Origin: Geosiphon pyriformis
Lineage: Eukaryota > Glomeromycota > Glomeromycetes > Archaeosporales > Geosiphonaceae
Length of the DNA: 64,000 nt
Direction of reading: 5' to 3'
Assembly: GCA_016748015.1 (NCBI GenBank)
Contig: JAAOMT010000303.1
Coordinates: forward strand, 1,012,288-1,076,287
Made by a program: the position numbers and the translations under genes. Below, one piece after another: positions 48,641-62,603 of the stretch (position 1 is the first letter of the stretch; each line of letters begins with the position of its first letter). The notes beneath the pieces were generated by a model. That model saw nothing but the letters and a program-made list of their open reading frames with translations, did not search any database and was not told where the DNA came from.

Positions 48641-48839
48641 AAAACAATAAAAAAAATAAACTTCAAATTTTACATTTGGTTTTTATTTTGATTCACTATA
48701 ATTACCCCAGAATTTGTGCAATATTATAAGAACATTCCAAAAGGTAACATTGAAAGCTACGTAGCTTAATATATTAATCCCCAATTTCAGTCATTAGAGT
48801 TAACTCTTGTATAAACAGCTAATAATTCTGAGAAAATAA
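48641..48839. other. spacer downstream of argininosuccinate synthase
   Basis: About 200 bp between the LINE D remnant and the ARG1 stop. The right part probably holds the ARG1 3' UTR and polyadenylation signals. No gene was seen. Confidence 0.5.
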
Positions 48840-50596
48840 TTATAGCTTTCCGGTGGTCATACCCCATTTCTTCAGACGAATACTCTGAATTTTGATGAAG
48901 CCTTCAGAGTCGACCGGACTGAAACTACCTTGCACATCCATTGAGCTTTCTTCGATGTCATACAATCGTTCACTATCCGATTTCCGTCCCTCAACAATCA
49001 CATTACCCTTGTAAAGCTTGAGGCTCACTTGTCCATTTACCGATTTCTGGGAGGCTTTCAGTGAAGCCTATCAATTTGTTATAAATATCAATTGATTGCC
49101 AAAAGAGATAGCAGAACATATTTAATAGCAGAGGGGCATTAATAATACCTGCAAGACATCCAATTCTGGTGAAAAATATTGCCCGTTATATAAAAGCTGC
49201 GACCAGCGAGGGGTGACAAATTCATCACGTAATTGACGAACTTCCCGATCTAATGTTAATCCTTCCAAGTCGATATGGGCAGTACGAAGAATGGTGCCCC
49301 CAGGCGTTTCGTAACATCCCCGACTTTTAATTCCGATGAATCGATTTTCCACAATGTCAATACGACCGATGCCATTACGTCGGGCAAGGGTATTTAAATA
49401 GATGAATAATTCTAGAGAACCAGTCAATGTGGTGTTATCATTATGGTTATGTACTTTGATCGGGACACCATTTTGGAAGGTAATCGTGACGCGTTCTGGG
49501 GTATTGGGTGCTTCTTCAGGATCAACGGTAAGTTGCCACATTTCTTTGGGTGGAGTAACATTTGGATCTTCAAGAATGCCAGCCTGTGTAAAAATTGACG
49601 TTATTCAAATTAAGAGAAGATATGAACCTAATTAATTCTACCTCATAGCTGATATGGTATAAGTTTCCATCCGTAGACCAAGGTGCTTTAATGGTTTGTT
49701 GTACAGGAATATTTTTTTCTGCAGCATAAGCAAGTAAATGTTGTCGCCCAGGAAACCTTTGATAAAATTCTAAAAGAAAATTTTGCATTCATGCGATATT
49801 AATTAGTTTTCTCAGACTATAAAAATTTCTTGTAAAAATACGAGTTCTACTAACCAGGGATGCGCCATGGAGCGATAACTCGTATGTCGGGCTTCAAAGC
49901 ATAGTATGCTAACTCAAATCGAACTTGATCGTTACCCTTACCGGTACACCCGTGTGCTACAAATTGGCATCCTTCTTTTGTGGCGATTTCAATCTGATAA
50001 TGATAATAAATTTAAAAATATCCACAATACCATTTTAAATTCATTGAACCAAAGACCATTGGGTAAATTCTTACTAACCTGACGACGGGCAATTACAGGG
50101 CGTGCGAGAGAAGTACCTAGTAAGTAAACGCCCTATATGAATTATCACAAATATCAAATTTAATTAATTTGAATCCAGATATGCATGTCTGATATTTCAA
50201 AAAGTTTATCAAGGTTTGCCCTCCTTAATTTTTCTTACTTCATAAATCGCGTTCGCTTGGATCGCTGGGAAAATCAATTCTTCTACAAAAACTTTGCGTA
50301 AATCCTAGATTTGAAGTTTTTTTATTGCCGATCCCGAGTAATAGATGAACGTCATCTCATCTCATGATTTAATTGATTTTCAATCTTATCGTTCTATTGA
50401 AGATCAAAAATACCTCGATGAAAACGGCTTTTGCACCAATAGATAAAGCCTTTGCTCGCGCTGCATCAAAATCCTCTTCTTGGCCCACATTAGCCATATA
50501 AGCTAACACCTCGTATCCTTGTTCAATTAACCAGACCAAAATACATGAGGTATCAAGACCTCCAGAGTAGGCTAATAATACCCTGTCTTTTGACAT
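48840..50596 (-). CDS. ARG1: argininosuccinate synthase
   Basis: Condenses citrulline and aspartate with ATP to argininosuccinate, the penultimate step of arginine synthesis (EC 6.3.4.5), in the cytosol. Seven exons: 50596-50414, 50304-50239, 50132-50079, 49993-49855, 49769-49642, 49583-49149 and 49067-48840. Every join keeps frame and GT-AG, giving 410 residues, a normal length. The N-terminal PP-loop SGGLDTS is at residues 11-17. The citrulline/aspartate-binding [14 protein letters not shown] is at 115-128. Conserved [19 protein letters not shown] and YNGQYFSPE blocks follow, and the C-terminus carries [26 protein letters not shown]. It looks functional. In arbuscular mycorrhizal fungi arginine is the main nitrogen carrier to the host plant, so the gene would serve that flux if the organism is one; that link is inference. 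Confidence 0.97.
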
Positions 50597-51199
50597 TTTT
50601 GTTGTAGATTTTATAAAATTATTGATGTGTCGAAATCGATGATGCCAAAGAATTTAAAAATTGAAGTCGTCGATTCTTTGGATTATGAACAGAAAAACGA
50701 ATGTGCTCCTTTTTATAATATTATAATGATGCTCATGTCGGGCAATTAATGGTAAATCTGATAAGTTTGATCGCCTTTTTCAACCAGACGGTGGAATTTC
50801 TTTTCAGATCTTACCATTAAAGAATGATTTTCATCCATTATTAAACTTATGATCAATCTTGAATGTGATTGGATAATAATCAATCGAAATGCTTATCCAA
50901 TCCAATGTTACAATTGCACAATTATTGATCACTTAAAAGATTTCCATATTATCTTGGAAAATAGATAAGGTGACAAGATTTTCTATGATCTTTGTTTTTT
51001 GTATATACAGATATTCTGTTCTAGTATAATCAAGAGGCCAAAATTCCCGAGTCTAAAAGTTAAAAAACTTCATTCTGAACTGGTCACGAATAAGTCAAAG
51101 TTTCCTGATAATGGAAACAAAGAGATTTTAAATGTATCATGTTGCTGACTAATAATCGAAAGTTGGTTTTTTCTGGATGATTAGAAAAAAACAAAATCC
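50597..51199. other. upstream region of ARG1 and 3' flank of the thiolase gene
   Basis: 600 bp between two same-strand genes: it should hold the ARG1 promoter and 5' UTR (right of 50597) and the thiolase 3' UTR. Less AT-saturated than the transposon block, no gene-like frame, no TATA-like element that I would insist on. Confidence 0.5.
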
Positions 51200-52989
<1,790 letters not shown>

Positions 52990-53230
52990 ATAGACTGATA
53001 AGTTAGGGCCGTGAATAGAGCTGAGTGTTAAGATATATAAGTGTCAAGAAACTGAAATTTTAGTTTATTTCAGAGTTTGTGCTAGCCATAAACTCGAAGA
53101 TCGTCCATTTTACCCCCCAACAAAATTTCCTATGATAAAAAATTAATTTTTCATCCTTCCCACTTTTCATCCACCTCGATACTTCAAGACCAACCCATAT
53201 ATAACTTTTATACTCATTGCTATTAAAGTT
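52990..53230. promoter_or_regulatory. shared divergent promoter region
   Basis: The 241 bp separating the thiolase ATG (minus) from the zinc-finger gene ATG (plus) must contain both promoters and 5' leaders unless an upstream non-coding exon exists. No TATA element in a convincing position; pyrimidine-rich stretches at 53145-53170 precede the plus-strand gene. Confidence 0.5.
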
Positions 53231-56200
53231 ATGAGCATACAAATTGAAAATTCAAGTAGTAATTTCCCTTCAAAAGTCCCCGATCTTGAAGCCCTACGAC
53301 TAGCGGCATTACAAACTAGGGGTTTAAGAAAGGGAAAAGAACTAGAAAAACAGACGAAACAAGGCATTCAGATGCAACAAGAAAAAGAGAATCTAGTTGA
53401 GACGGCCCAAGGAAAGACATTGGTCCAAAAGGAACCAATAGCTGAAACCGTTTTCGAAGCCGTCGATCACTCCACTAATCTTCAATACGAAGATGAAATC
53501 CCCCATAACGATCAGGATGTGTTTTTGCTTAAGAAGGACAGCCTTGAAAGTGTCATGCCTACTGCGTCAATTGCAATGAGCAAAGGTGATGACCACGACT
53601 CTCAAACTAGCTCTGAAAGTGTTCAAAGCCTTCCGCTGGATAACTTGACCAAGGACGAAGTGATGTCTGAGCGTGAAGAAGGAGAGCTATCTGAAACAGA
53701 TGAGACTGATATATTTAATCCAGCAGATTTCCCTATTCCAAGCTTTGAAGATAGAAAGGCAATCTCAAATCTTCACATTGAACATTCCAGAAGCTCAAAT
53801 CTTCACATTGAACATTCCAGTAGCTCAAATTTCAATTCTGATTCCTCTAATTCAAGCCTAAATATAAATGGAAAATCAAATACTAAGGGTAAGCAAATCA
53901 ATCACAGTTTTTTTTACTTTAAAGCCTTACATCTAAACTTTCAAAACTTTTGAGCTTTCATTCAATGTCGGACTTGAAGTTCCACTTCATTTCTTGACTT
54001 TTGTGAAAAGTCTAATTTGAAATTTCTAATATGTTTTTCTTTAGCTCAAACTTTTAACAATCAAGAATGCAAGACACTTTTCTCTCAACTTTACGATCTT
54101 GGTGTTAATTCAAATGATTTGTTGCAAGCAGAAATCCCGCTTGATATTGTTTCAAAGTATTCCAGGGAATTAAATTACCCTTTACTTCCCCCTTTCGATA
54201 GCTGTACATTTCCGTTATCCTCAACTGATTTCTCACAATCAAGTGCGATGATAGCATCACCTAAGGGTTCCATGATGGAGCCAACAAATTTTTCGCAAGT
54301 ACCACCCATTACACAAACATCACTGCTACAAATCTCATCAACTGTTCAATCCTCATCCATATCATTAAAAATTCCTACAAATATGAATGGAGTGCAGACT
54401 AATTTTTCCTCATTTGATAAACGACACTCCGATAATCCATCGATCCTGAACAATTTGGCCGAGTCATTTATAAACCTCGAGCCGAAAAATGATTTGGCAA
54501 GTTCTCATGATCTTTACCCATCAAGATCTCACCAATTATCATCATCAATCACATACTCAAGAAGGCCTTCGCTCCGAACCACAAATCCAATGATCGTACC
54601 CACCATGCCCGAAGCTTCAAGTTTGACTCGTGATGGAAATCAGTCAGAGTCACAAGGCCAATTTTTGACTTCCTCACTGAATAAGGCCGATCCAATTAAT
54701 AAAACTTCACTACACTCTGCAACCTCATCGGTGTCTAATGCTGGGTCTAATTCAACAAATTTGGTTAATCCGATCCAAGACTTATCACCCATTCAACCTC
54801 CTATTCAAGACCCGGTCAATCTTTTCCTAGACCAAATCTCTAATAATTCAAGTGCTAAGGTTTCCCCTTCTTGCCAAATTTTTGAATATTCAACCGAACA
54901 GAATAGGTCATTGATTTCACAAGATTTACCTATGAACAATCAGTTGCTCGCAGATCCAATTTCTGAGATTGAAAATTCCCTGGGATCTCTTCCTGAAGAG
55001 ATTTCGATATTTTCACATGATAAGAATACTTCTACATCAACTCCCATCACACTAAATTGCACTCGTCATCCTAGTTTATCTGCAATCTCAACACCTATAA
55101 ACCCAACAGTGTTTGTCGCTCCGGTACCGCCTCCTCCTTTGGTCTCGAATCTCTCCTCTTTAAATTTAACTCCTCATAATAAGAATGATAAATCCGCCTT
55201 GATGAATTTCACTTCTTCAAATTCAACCAACAGCAACTCAAAAGTTAAATCAGCTTCTCCAATGTCACCCACATCCTTCAATTCGACTCTGAATAACACC
55301 CAGGCTAACTTTTTTTCGTCAGAGACACGCACTTCCCCAAATTTATTTATAAATAATACAAAAGCTAGATCAACTGGTTCGGTTTTGGCCACTTCAAATT
55401 CGACTAAAAATGCAAAATATAAACTTTCCCTATCGAAGCCATCTACTCCAAATTTGGTTAATAACCCAAAAACTAAATTTGCTCAATTGGAACATCCTAC
55501 TTCTCCAAATTCATCTTTAAATAACACAAAAATTAAGTCAGTTTCCCCGTCAAATTTCATCAATAACACAAAAGCTAAAACAGTTTCGTCCGAGCCGCGC
55601 AATTCTTCTAATTCGACTTTGAGTATCACAAACAATAAATTTGCTTATTCGGTGATGTCTACCCCAACAATTTCGAATATCAACGTCAAAACAAAAACAG
55701 TTTCCTCGAGGCGTGGCATTTCCAATTCTGCTCTCAGGTCTCCTTTAATGTCGGTGATCGATCAAGGATCCAAAAAGTTTTTGCAGTCTCCTCAAAAGAA
55801 TTACATAATTGAATTGAGTGAATCTGACGGCGAGCATCAATCCGAACATGCTGGGATCAGGTTGCAGTCTCGCAACCGACTTGGAGTACAAAAGAAAATA
55901 TCATACAATAAAACAGATATCGAGGAGACGAAGAAACTTGACCCTAAATTTCAACTTGAAGAAAAGGAACGAGAGATTATGCGAATGAACCAATTGATAG
56001 CAAAGAAAGAAGCTGAATACAACAAAGCAAAAACCATTGCTACTTCTGTGCCTAAATTTACGTCATCCTCGCTAACATTACCGGAACACACAATTTCTCT
56101 TGAACGGGTGGCTACATCATCGAGTATTTCAAACCCTGCTGAATTGGATCTTATCATCAATCTAATTTCTTCGAAAGAAACTAAAGAAACTGCTAAGATA

Positions 56201-58033
56201 TCTTACGACTCGCTTGGCTTCAATGAACTTTCTGGCCGGTTAACTGCCGCGAAAAACGCTTGCCAAATTTTGGAAAAGACGAAAGAAACCCGCCAGAGTG
56301 AGCTTTCGGATAAAAAAAATCAGATGGTTTTGCAGGATGAGATAATTCGCGCCAAAGACGATGAAATTAATAAACTCGTTCCTCAACTAGAATTTGCTGA
56401 GCAAGCCAGAGCAGACGCTCTGAAAAAGAAGGCTGAACTATCAATACAGTCGCAGGCTCTCCAATCGAGAATATCTCAAGTTTCAGAGCAAATCATCTCT
56501 ACAAGAAAGATGATTCAAGAAAATCAAGAAATGTTAGCTGAGCTTTCTCGGAAGTCTGTGGAAACTCAAACAAATGACGACTCTCCAAATAATTTGACCG
56601 AAAGTAAAAAGGGTGGCAATATAAATGGCAAAAGAAAGGTTCCGCAACTTTCTTCATTACTTGATTTAGCAGAATCAAATAGACAAAAGAAAATAAAGTC
56701 TAACAGCGAGGCAGGGAAGGAAATGGCCGAACTACGCTTAAAAATGGAGAAAAAACAAACTGAAATTACCGCTCTTTTAAAGAAAAATCAAGTTTTAGTT
56801 GAGAAACAAAAAGGGCTTCTTGCAGCCCAATCTTCCGGATCTATCGGTATTGCAAGCCAGCAAGCCAGGACAGCAAACAAGGACAATATTCCAGAAGACA
56901 ACACTTCACAAGGTTTCCAGGTATTGCTTCAGACATAAAAACCAATCGGTCTTCAATTATCTTATGAGTTTTTTTACTAATTCGTACCTAATAGCCCCAA
57001 GCAAGCACTACTTTCAAGCCTTATGTGTCCCCACTTAGCCACTTCCGATCTTACCGATTCGCCCCTAATTTCTTGGATGTTGCAGGATCTGAAGGATATA
57101 AATCGCTTAAATATAGTCACAAAATCGATCCCTTTAAAAAGCTTTGTCTTTTTGAAATGCAGCCTGGTGGGGGTATATGCAATGATGACACATGCGAATC
57201 TCAACATCACCGAGACTTCGCAATGAGTGGTAGGTTTTATATTTAAAATATTCAACAGATTGTTGACCTATAATAATCTCAAAATTAATATAATAATAGA
57301 ACAAGAAATCCTCGAGGACTTATGTTCGTACGTTGAGGGCACCACCCTTGCCCAACAAAAATACTATCGGGACGGTCTCGCACAGCTTGTTGCGGAACAA
57401 CAAAAGCTTGGAAAGAGCATTGGCGACATAATTTCAACTGTGATTGAATATCGCCGAGAATTCTTGGCATCACTTGGGCAATACAATCGCGAGTTTCCCC
57501 GAGTTGTTAGTCTCAATAAGGCCACTGATTTTATGAAAGACGGCTCCTTCGTCAGCTTTCCTCAGGTCAAGTCAAGGGATGTATCAGTCGGAGAGACCAA
57601 CCAAATCATTATTGATGATGACCTAATTGAAGAAGAATCTTCTGGGGAAGATGATGACGATGACGATGACGAGGAGGAGGAGGAGGAGGAGGAAGAAGAC
57701 GAAGAGGGCGAGGAAGGCGAAGAGGATGAGGATGAGGATGAGGAAGAAGAAGAGGGTGAGCAAGAAGACGAAATGGTTGAGGAAGAAGACGAAGGTGAAG
57801 ATAATGAAGAAGATCGTGTCGAGGTTGATGAGATGAATGAAATTGATCAAGTCGAGGGAATACAAGATATTAATGAAGAGGAAGAAAATCAAAACAAAGA
57901 AATGGCTTCTTCCGACTCTAGTATCCTTTGGGTGGCTGACCTCATGGATGAGGATCAAGCAGAGGTGAAGTCTGAATCGGAACCTGACGACGGGATGGTG
58001 GGTTCCTTATTCGGGTGGTTGCGTAACATTTAA
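53231..58033 (+). CDS. Red1/ZFC3H1-like zinc-finger protein
   Basis: Four exons: 53231-53888, 54045-56920, 56995-57229 and 57300-58033, giving about 1500 residues. Near the N-terminus (residues 19-35) is LEALRLAALQTRGLRKG, like the short conserved N-terminal motif of ZFC3H1-type proteins. A long Ser/Asn/Thr/Pro-rich disordered region (about 270-800) follows, then a coiled coil (about 850-1065 and 1100-1150). Exon 3 encodes YVSPLSHFRSYRF and the finger LCLFEMQPGGGICNDDTC...H, with spacing C-x10-C-x4-C-x3-H, the putative zinc-finger (zf-C3H1) of fission yeast Red1 and human ZFC3H1. The C-terminal part ends in a long Asp/Glu run (57640-57830). Known members scaffold nuclear RNA surveillance, linking the poly(A)-tail exosome machinery to Mtr4-type helicase; that role is inferred from the domain. 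The exon 1/2 join is consistent in phase but lies in weakly conserved sequence. Confidence 0.8.
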
Positions 58034-58432
58034 GCTTTGTTCTCTATCAAAAAATATTCAGATATCACCATAACGAATCTAATTTTTGTCACTCATACTG
58101 ATTAAATCAAGCAAAAATGTAGATAAGTGTATAATCATTATGAGGTCTCAATTTATGTAAATAAAATTTCGCAAAAATCTATCGAGTCTTATTAGACTTA
58201 ATATTTTAGCATAGGGTTATTTCCCATTGATTTAAATAAATTGAATTTTTTCAGAGCATTTTTGTATCTGAAACCAATAAATGTGAACGTGGGGTTGAAA
58301 AGCTTTTCATTTCAAAAGTGATGTTATTGATAATATACAAACTAGTGAAAAATAGTTAAAAATCATGGCAGATTATCGGGTGCCTATGATCGAGAGAAAT
58401 TTCTCTCTTTTTGCCCATCATTATTTATTTCA
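58034..58432. other. intergenic region upstream of the transporter gene
   Basis: 399 bp between the zinc-finger gene stop and the transporter ATG, both plus strand. It should hold the 3' UTR of the first and the promoter of the second. No coding or RNA signal was seen. Confidence 0.55.
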
Positions 58433-60339
58433 ATGAATGATCCTTCTAAGTCTGCTGAACCTTTCTTCTCAGAAAATAGTCACCTAATTTCACCAGAAGA
58501 CAAACCTGGTCTGTACATACAATCTCATGGAGTGGATGAAGAAAGTGAGGACGAGTTGACGGTAAACCCCCCGCAAACATGGTTCGAGAAATTTCGTAAA
58601 CCCCACATCTTATGGATGATCGCATTCTCACTTTACCTTTCGACAACTACAACCTCGATAATCGCTCCTCTAGGTTTTTTTCTCTTTTTTTTTCAACTAT
58701 TCTTTTTCGGTTCACGATTTAATTTAAATTTAATATATCTGGGTTCTTGAATTTATTCATCAGTGCAATTCGTTCTACAGATTCTATGTTTAGAATACTA
58801 TACAGATAAAAATGGCAATACTCTACAATCCGCAATTCTCCTTGGTCAATATTCAGATAAAGACGATGATATTTGTCGAATACCCGAAATCCAGGCAATC
58901 GCCTCCAGATTTTTGATGTGGTATCAACTGTGCGGATTCATCTCAGGTTTTAAGAATTTCTTTCTCAAGCAAATATTCCTTCTCTAGGAGTAATTCTATC
59001 ACGTTTATTAGAAATGCAGTAATCACTATTTCCCCTAGGTCTGGTATCGGTTAGCTTTATTTCTACCTTGTCAGATTATAAAGGTCGTCGATTTGTTTTC
59101 TTAATATCATGCTCTGGTATTATTCTCGCGATTGCCAACATCATTTTTGTGGCGCATTATTGGAGTTTGGTTACTCTAAACTTTTTGTTTGTCGGTGCGA
59201 TTGTGGAGGGGATGCTAGGAGGAATGATTGCAATTAATACAGCATGTCATGCCTATCTGACTGATTGCATCAGGCCTGATAATAGAAGTGTAGCTTTTGG
59301 TTTCATGCATGCTTCTGCATATTTTGGAATGTCTATTGGACCCATTTTAGGTGGATTTTTGATCAAGGTGGTATATTACATATCAATTATTTTTAGCTTC
59401 AATTTCCCTTAATCCGAAGTATGTACGCTCATGGAACTTCCTCATTCTCGTTAACCATTTATAGTTCACTGGAACAATATTATCCGTGTTTTACTTTGTC
59501 CTTTTTAGTTATATCTTGTTTTTCCTTTTCATTCTCATTGTATTACCGGAATCCGTTTCTCCCGCCATACTTAGAGAAAGACAGGCACTTTCTTCTCCGA
59601 CAGTAAAATCAATCCGAGATGTTTTTGTCGCTCTTAAAATATTGAATCAAAAACCCGTTGAATCATATTCTAATTCCTGGTGCGGTAGAAATGTCGTATA
59701 TATTCTTGCGATTATTTATTTCATATATAGAGTTTCACAGGCTGGTATGTAACATGTTTTGAACAAAAATTTCCCGAAGTAAGAAATCAACTCGAATTTT
59801 TTTTGCTTTTTAATTTAGGTCAAAGTGAAATTTTTGTTTTGTATTCGACATATAAATTTCATTGGACTACCCTTGAAAATGGTTTCTTATTGTCACTACA
59901 AGCATTTTCGAAATTCATCGCGTCACTTGTATTTGTCCCACTCTTGAGTTTTGCCTATAAAAAAATTTTTGCGCCTCCCTACTTTCGAGCACTGGACATA
60001 TCGATGCTACGAATTGGAATGGGTCTTGAAGTTTTTGGATTTTTATTATTTGCCACTGCATCCCTGCCCTCAATGTTTTATTTTGCGTGTGTAATTAATG
60101 GTTTAACAACGATAGCAACACCAGCGATACGGAGTTTATTCACCACATTCGTATTGCCCACTCAGGCTGGACAGATTCTAGGTGCGTTGAGCGTGATTGA
60201 GATCATTGGGAGCGCCGCAAGTCCTTTATGGATGAATCCGTTGTACGGATGGGGGGTGCAGCATAAATTCGCTGAGATCATCTTTTGGGCAAACGCAGGC
60301 TTGTTTAGCTTCGCTTGTTTATTAGGCTTTTTGATATGA
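58433..60339 (+). CDS. major facilitator superfamily transporter
   Basis: Five exons: 58433-58673, 58764-58946, 59039-59367, 59465-59744 and 59819-60339, in frame at all joins, 517 residues. A hydrophilic N-terminus with an acidic DEESEDE stretch is followed by KPHILWMIAFSLYLS (TM1). The cytoplasmic loop signature STLSDYKGRRF (residues 150-160) is the MFS motif A between TM2 and TM3; GPILGGFLIK ends TM5. About 12 hydrophobic segments can be counted. The overall pattern resembles the fungal group related to PCFT/HCP1 and bacterial tetracycline transporters, but the substrate cannot be read from the sequence. AATAAA at 60351, just after the stop, may be a polyadenylation signal. Confidence 0.88.
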
Positions 60340-60728
60340 TGACCTACAAAAATAAAAAGTTCACGAGCAAACTATGGTTGATAATGTTGATTTGATTTAT
60401 GGGGGATTAATAAATAATGTTTCTCTCAATAAATATACCAGTCAACGCCTTAATGAATAATTGGTTTAAAAATTAGTGTGCAGTGTTTGAAAATGGATAT
60501 GATTTCATTAGGATTGAGGTGATTTTTCTTCTAACCCGAGCTATACAGTGTTGAATCCAAACAAGAAGCAAATTTCAAAGTAAATGCATTAAAAATTTTT
60601 GGTTTTGTAAAAATAATTGATCATCAATCAATCAGCCGATTTTACATTGTAAATGTGATTAGGTGATTAAATAAAAGTTTCAAGAAATGATTAATTAAAA
60701 ATATTTCAAGTATAATACTTGATTGATA
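60340..60728. other. intergenic region upstream of the deaminase gene
   Basis: 389 bp between the transporter stop and the deaminase ATG. AT-rich; it includes AATAAA-type words (60351, 60409) on the transporter side. No gene was seen. Confidence 0.5.
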
Positions 60729-62603
60729 ATGGCAAGTTTAACACCATTCATAGGGGATGAATACGCCTCATTGGAAAATCTGTTAGAATATTGCAAAAAT
60801 TTGCCCAAGATCGTATGTATTCTTTTATTAGGATAAAGTAGTTTTGATTCTACGGAATTTGAGAAATCTTTTTCTATGGAAAAATATATAAAATAACCCG
60901 TATTCTGAATAATTTTTAATTTGAAAAAGGAGCTACATGCTCACATTAATGGCTCAATAAGCCCGGAAGTTATCGAACATTTAGTTGAAAAGAAGAAAAT
61001 TTCGAAACCGGAATTAACACAGTTCAGGGTTCCTAAAAAATTAAATGATATTAACAAGTTTGGTGTATTTTTTAATGAGGGACTGAATAGTCATTTTAAA
61101 AAATCATCATTGATGAAAATTTTCATTTTTTTCATTTTTTTTTTTTCTCATTTTTTTTTTTTTCATTTTTAGCTTTTTCACACTGTTCAAATTTATCTAT
61201 CAACTAATCGATGATGAAAGTACGGTAGCTTATGTAACCAAAAAGGTTATTCAGGAATTTTGTGATGATGGTGTCAAATATCTTGAATTACGATCTACAC
61301 CTAGAAAAGACGAAAAAACTGGTATTTTTTAAATATTAATTTTTAATTTTGTTCTATAGTTTTTTTGTTTAATTTATTCAATTATTTTCAAAATTGATAC
61401 AGGAATGACAAAAGATTCTTATGTCAAAACGATCACACAAACGATAGAAAATTGTAAAAAAGAAAATGATATTAACGTAAAACTAATCTTAAGCATTGAT
61501 AGAGGAAATACACTTGAGCAAGCAATGGAAGCTGTTGATCTGGCGATAAAATACCGAGAGGCTGGTGTTGTTGGGGTAGATCTATGCGGAGATCCTATGG
61601 TGAGTTTTAGTGAATGTAGAGAAGAGAAAATTTTTTAAATTTTATTTTATCATTTAATTTTGCAATTAAGATTCAATGGGAATTTTATTAAATTACATAT
61701 ATATATATATATATATTTTTATTATTTTTGATTTTTGATTTTTTTTGATTTTCAACATGTTTGAAATCAGATTGGTCACATCGATACAGTGAAACCGGCA
61801 TTAATCCGAGCAAAAGAATTGGGTTTCAAGATTACAATACATTTTGGAGAGGTGATATTTTCTAATCTAAATTGATGGCAAATATTTTTATTTTTATGTG
61901 AACTCATTTTTATCCAATATATGACTTGATCATTTAGGTATCTCGTACAATTCCAGAACATCCATCGATGCTTTCCATCCCACCTGATCGAGTTGGTCAT
62001 GCAACTCATTTAGACTCAGAATCGCGTGAATTTTTTCTCCGAAATCGTATCCCTATCGAAATGTGTATGACATCGAATGTGCTTTGTAAAACAGTTTCTA
62101 ACTACGAGTCACATCATATTCGAGACTTTCTGAATAAGGAACATCCGTGTGTACTTTGTGTGAGTATTGAGGGAGGGAGGGAGGGAGGGGGAGGGGGAGG
62201 GGTGGTGGTGGTACCATTGATTGAGTATGCGGAAAAATTTTCACTGATTTAGACATAGGTGGCATTTACTGATACGCTCATTTTTACTTTTTATTTGTGA
62301 TAATATGAAATCAAAGACTGATGATAAAGGTAATATAATCAAAAGTTTTTTTTTTGAATTAAAATTTTATAATAATCAAAGAAGATTTACAATTATTTTA
62401 TTTTTTTTTTACTTTAAATAAAAGGTGTCTTCTTTTCGGACCTCTCCACAGAATACGCAATTGCAGCCAGTACATTTTCATTAACTCGTCGACAATTATT
62501 TGATATATCTTTAAAATGTATAGATTGTATATTTGGAGATGAAAAGATTAAGGAAAATCTTAATAATAGATGGCAAACATGGTGGGAAGAAATGGGGATC
62601 TGA
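60729..62603 (+). CDS. adenosine deaminase-like protein (ADAL/N6-methyl-AMP deaminase family)
   Basis: Zinc-dependent hydrolase that removes the 6-amino or 6-methylamino group of a purine (deoxy)ribonucleoside or its monophosphate. Eight exons: 60729-60812, 60930-61057, 61173-61321, 61403-61599, 61771-61851, 61938-62159, 62317-62329 and 62425-62603, giving 350 residues. Zinc and catalytic residues: His31 and His33 in ELHAHING, His210 and Glu213 in IHFGE, His234 in RVGHATHL, and Asp289-Asp290 in CTDDKGVF. LHAHINGS, KYLELRSTPR and TDDKGVF favour the ADAL branch over classical ADA; ADAL proteins are known to act on N6-methyl-AMP. The donor of exon 2 (GTTTGG) is weak and was chosen by phase and family fit. 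Exon 7 has only 13 nt. AATAAA at 62606 follows the stop. Confidence 0.9.
62171..62205 (+). repeat. G-rich tract in intron 6 of the deaminase gene
   Basis: GGGA repeated, then GGGGGA units and GGTGGTGG, an isolated G-rich island in an AT-rich intron. At least six G-triplets lie within 35 bases. Confidence 0.85.

Noticed and set aside
53230-53260. whole-gene alternative: zinc-finger exon 1 as a separate gene from 54045-58033
   Set aside because: Donor and acceptor phases agree across the 156-bp intron and the N-terminal motif with a downstream finger is the known architecture, so one gene is the simpler reading; transcript data could reverse this.
57623-57958. minus-strand hydrophobic frame and plus-strand Lys/Arg-rich frame (57627-57836)
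   Set aside because: Both are other-frame readings of the GAN repeat encoding the acidic run of the zinc-finger protein.
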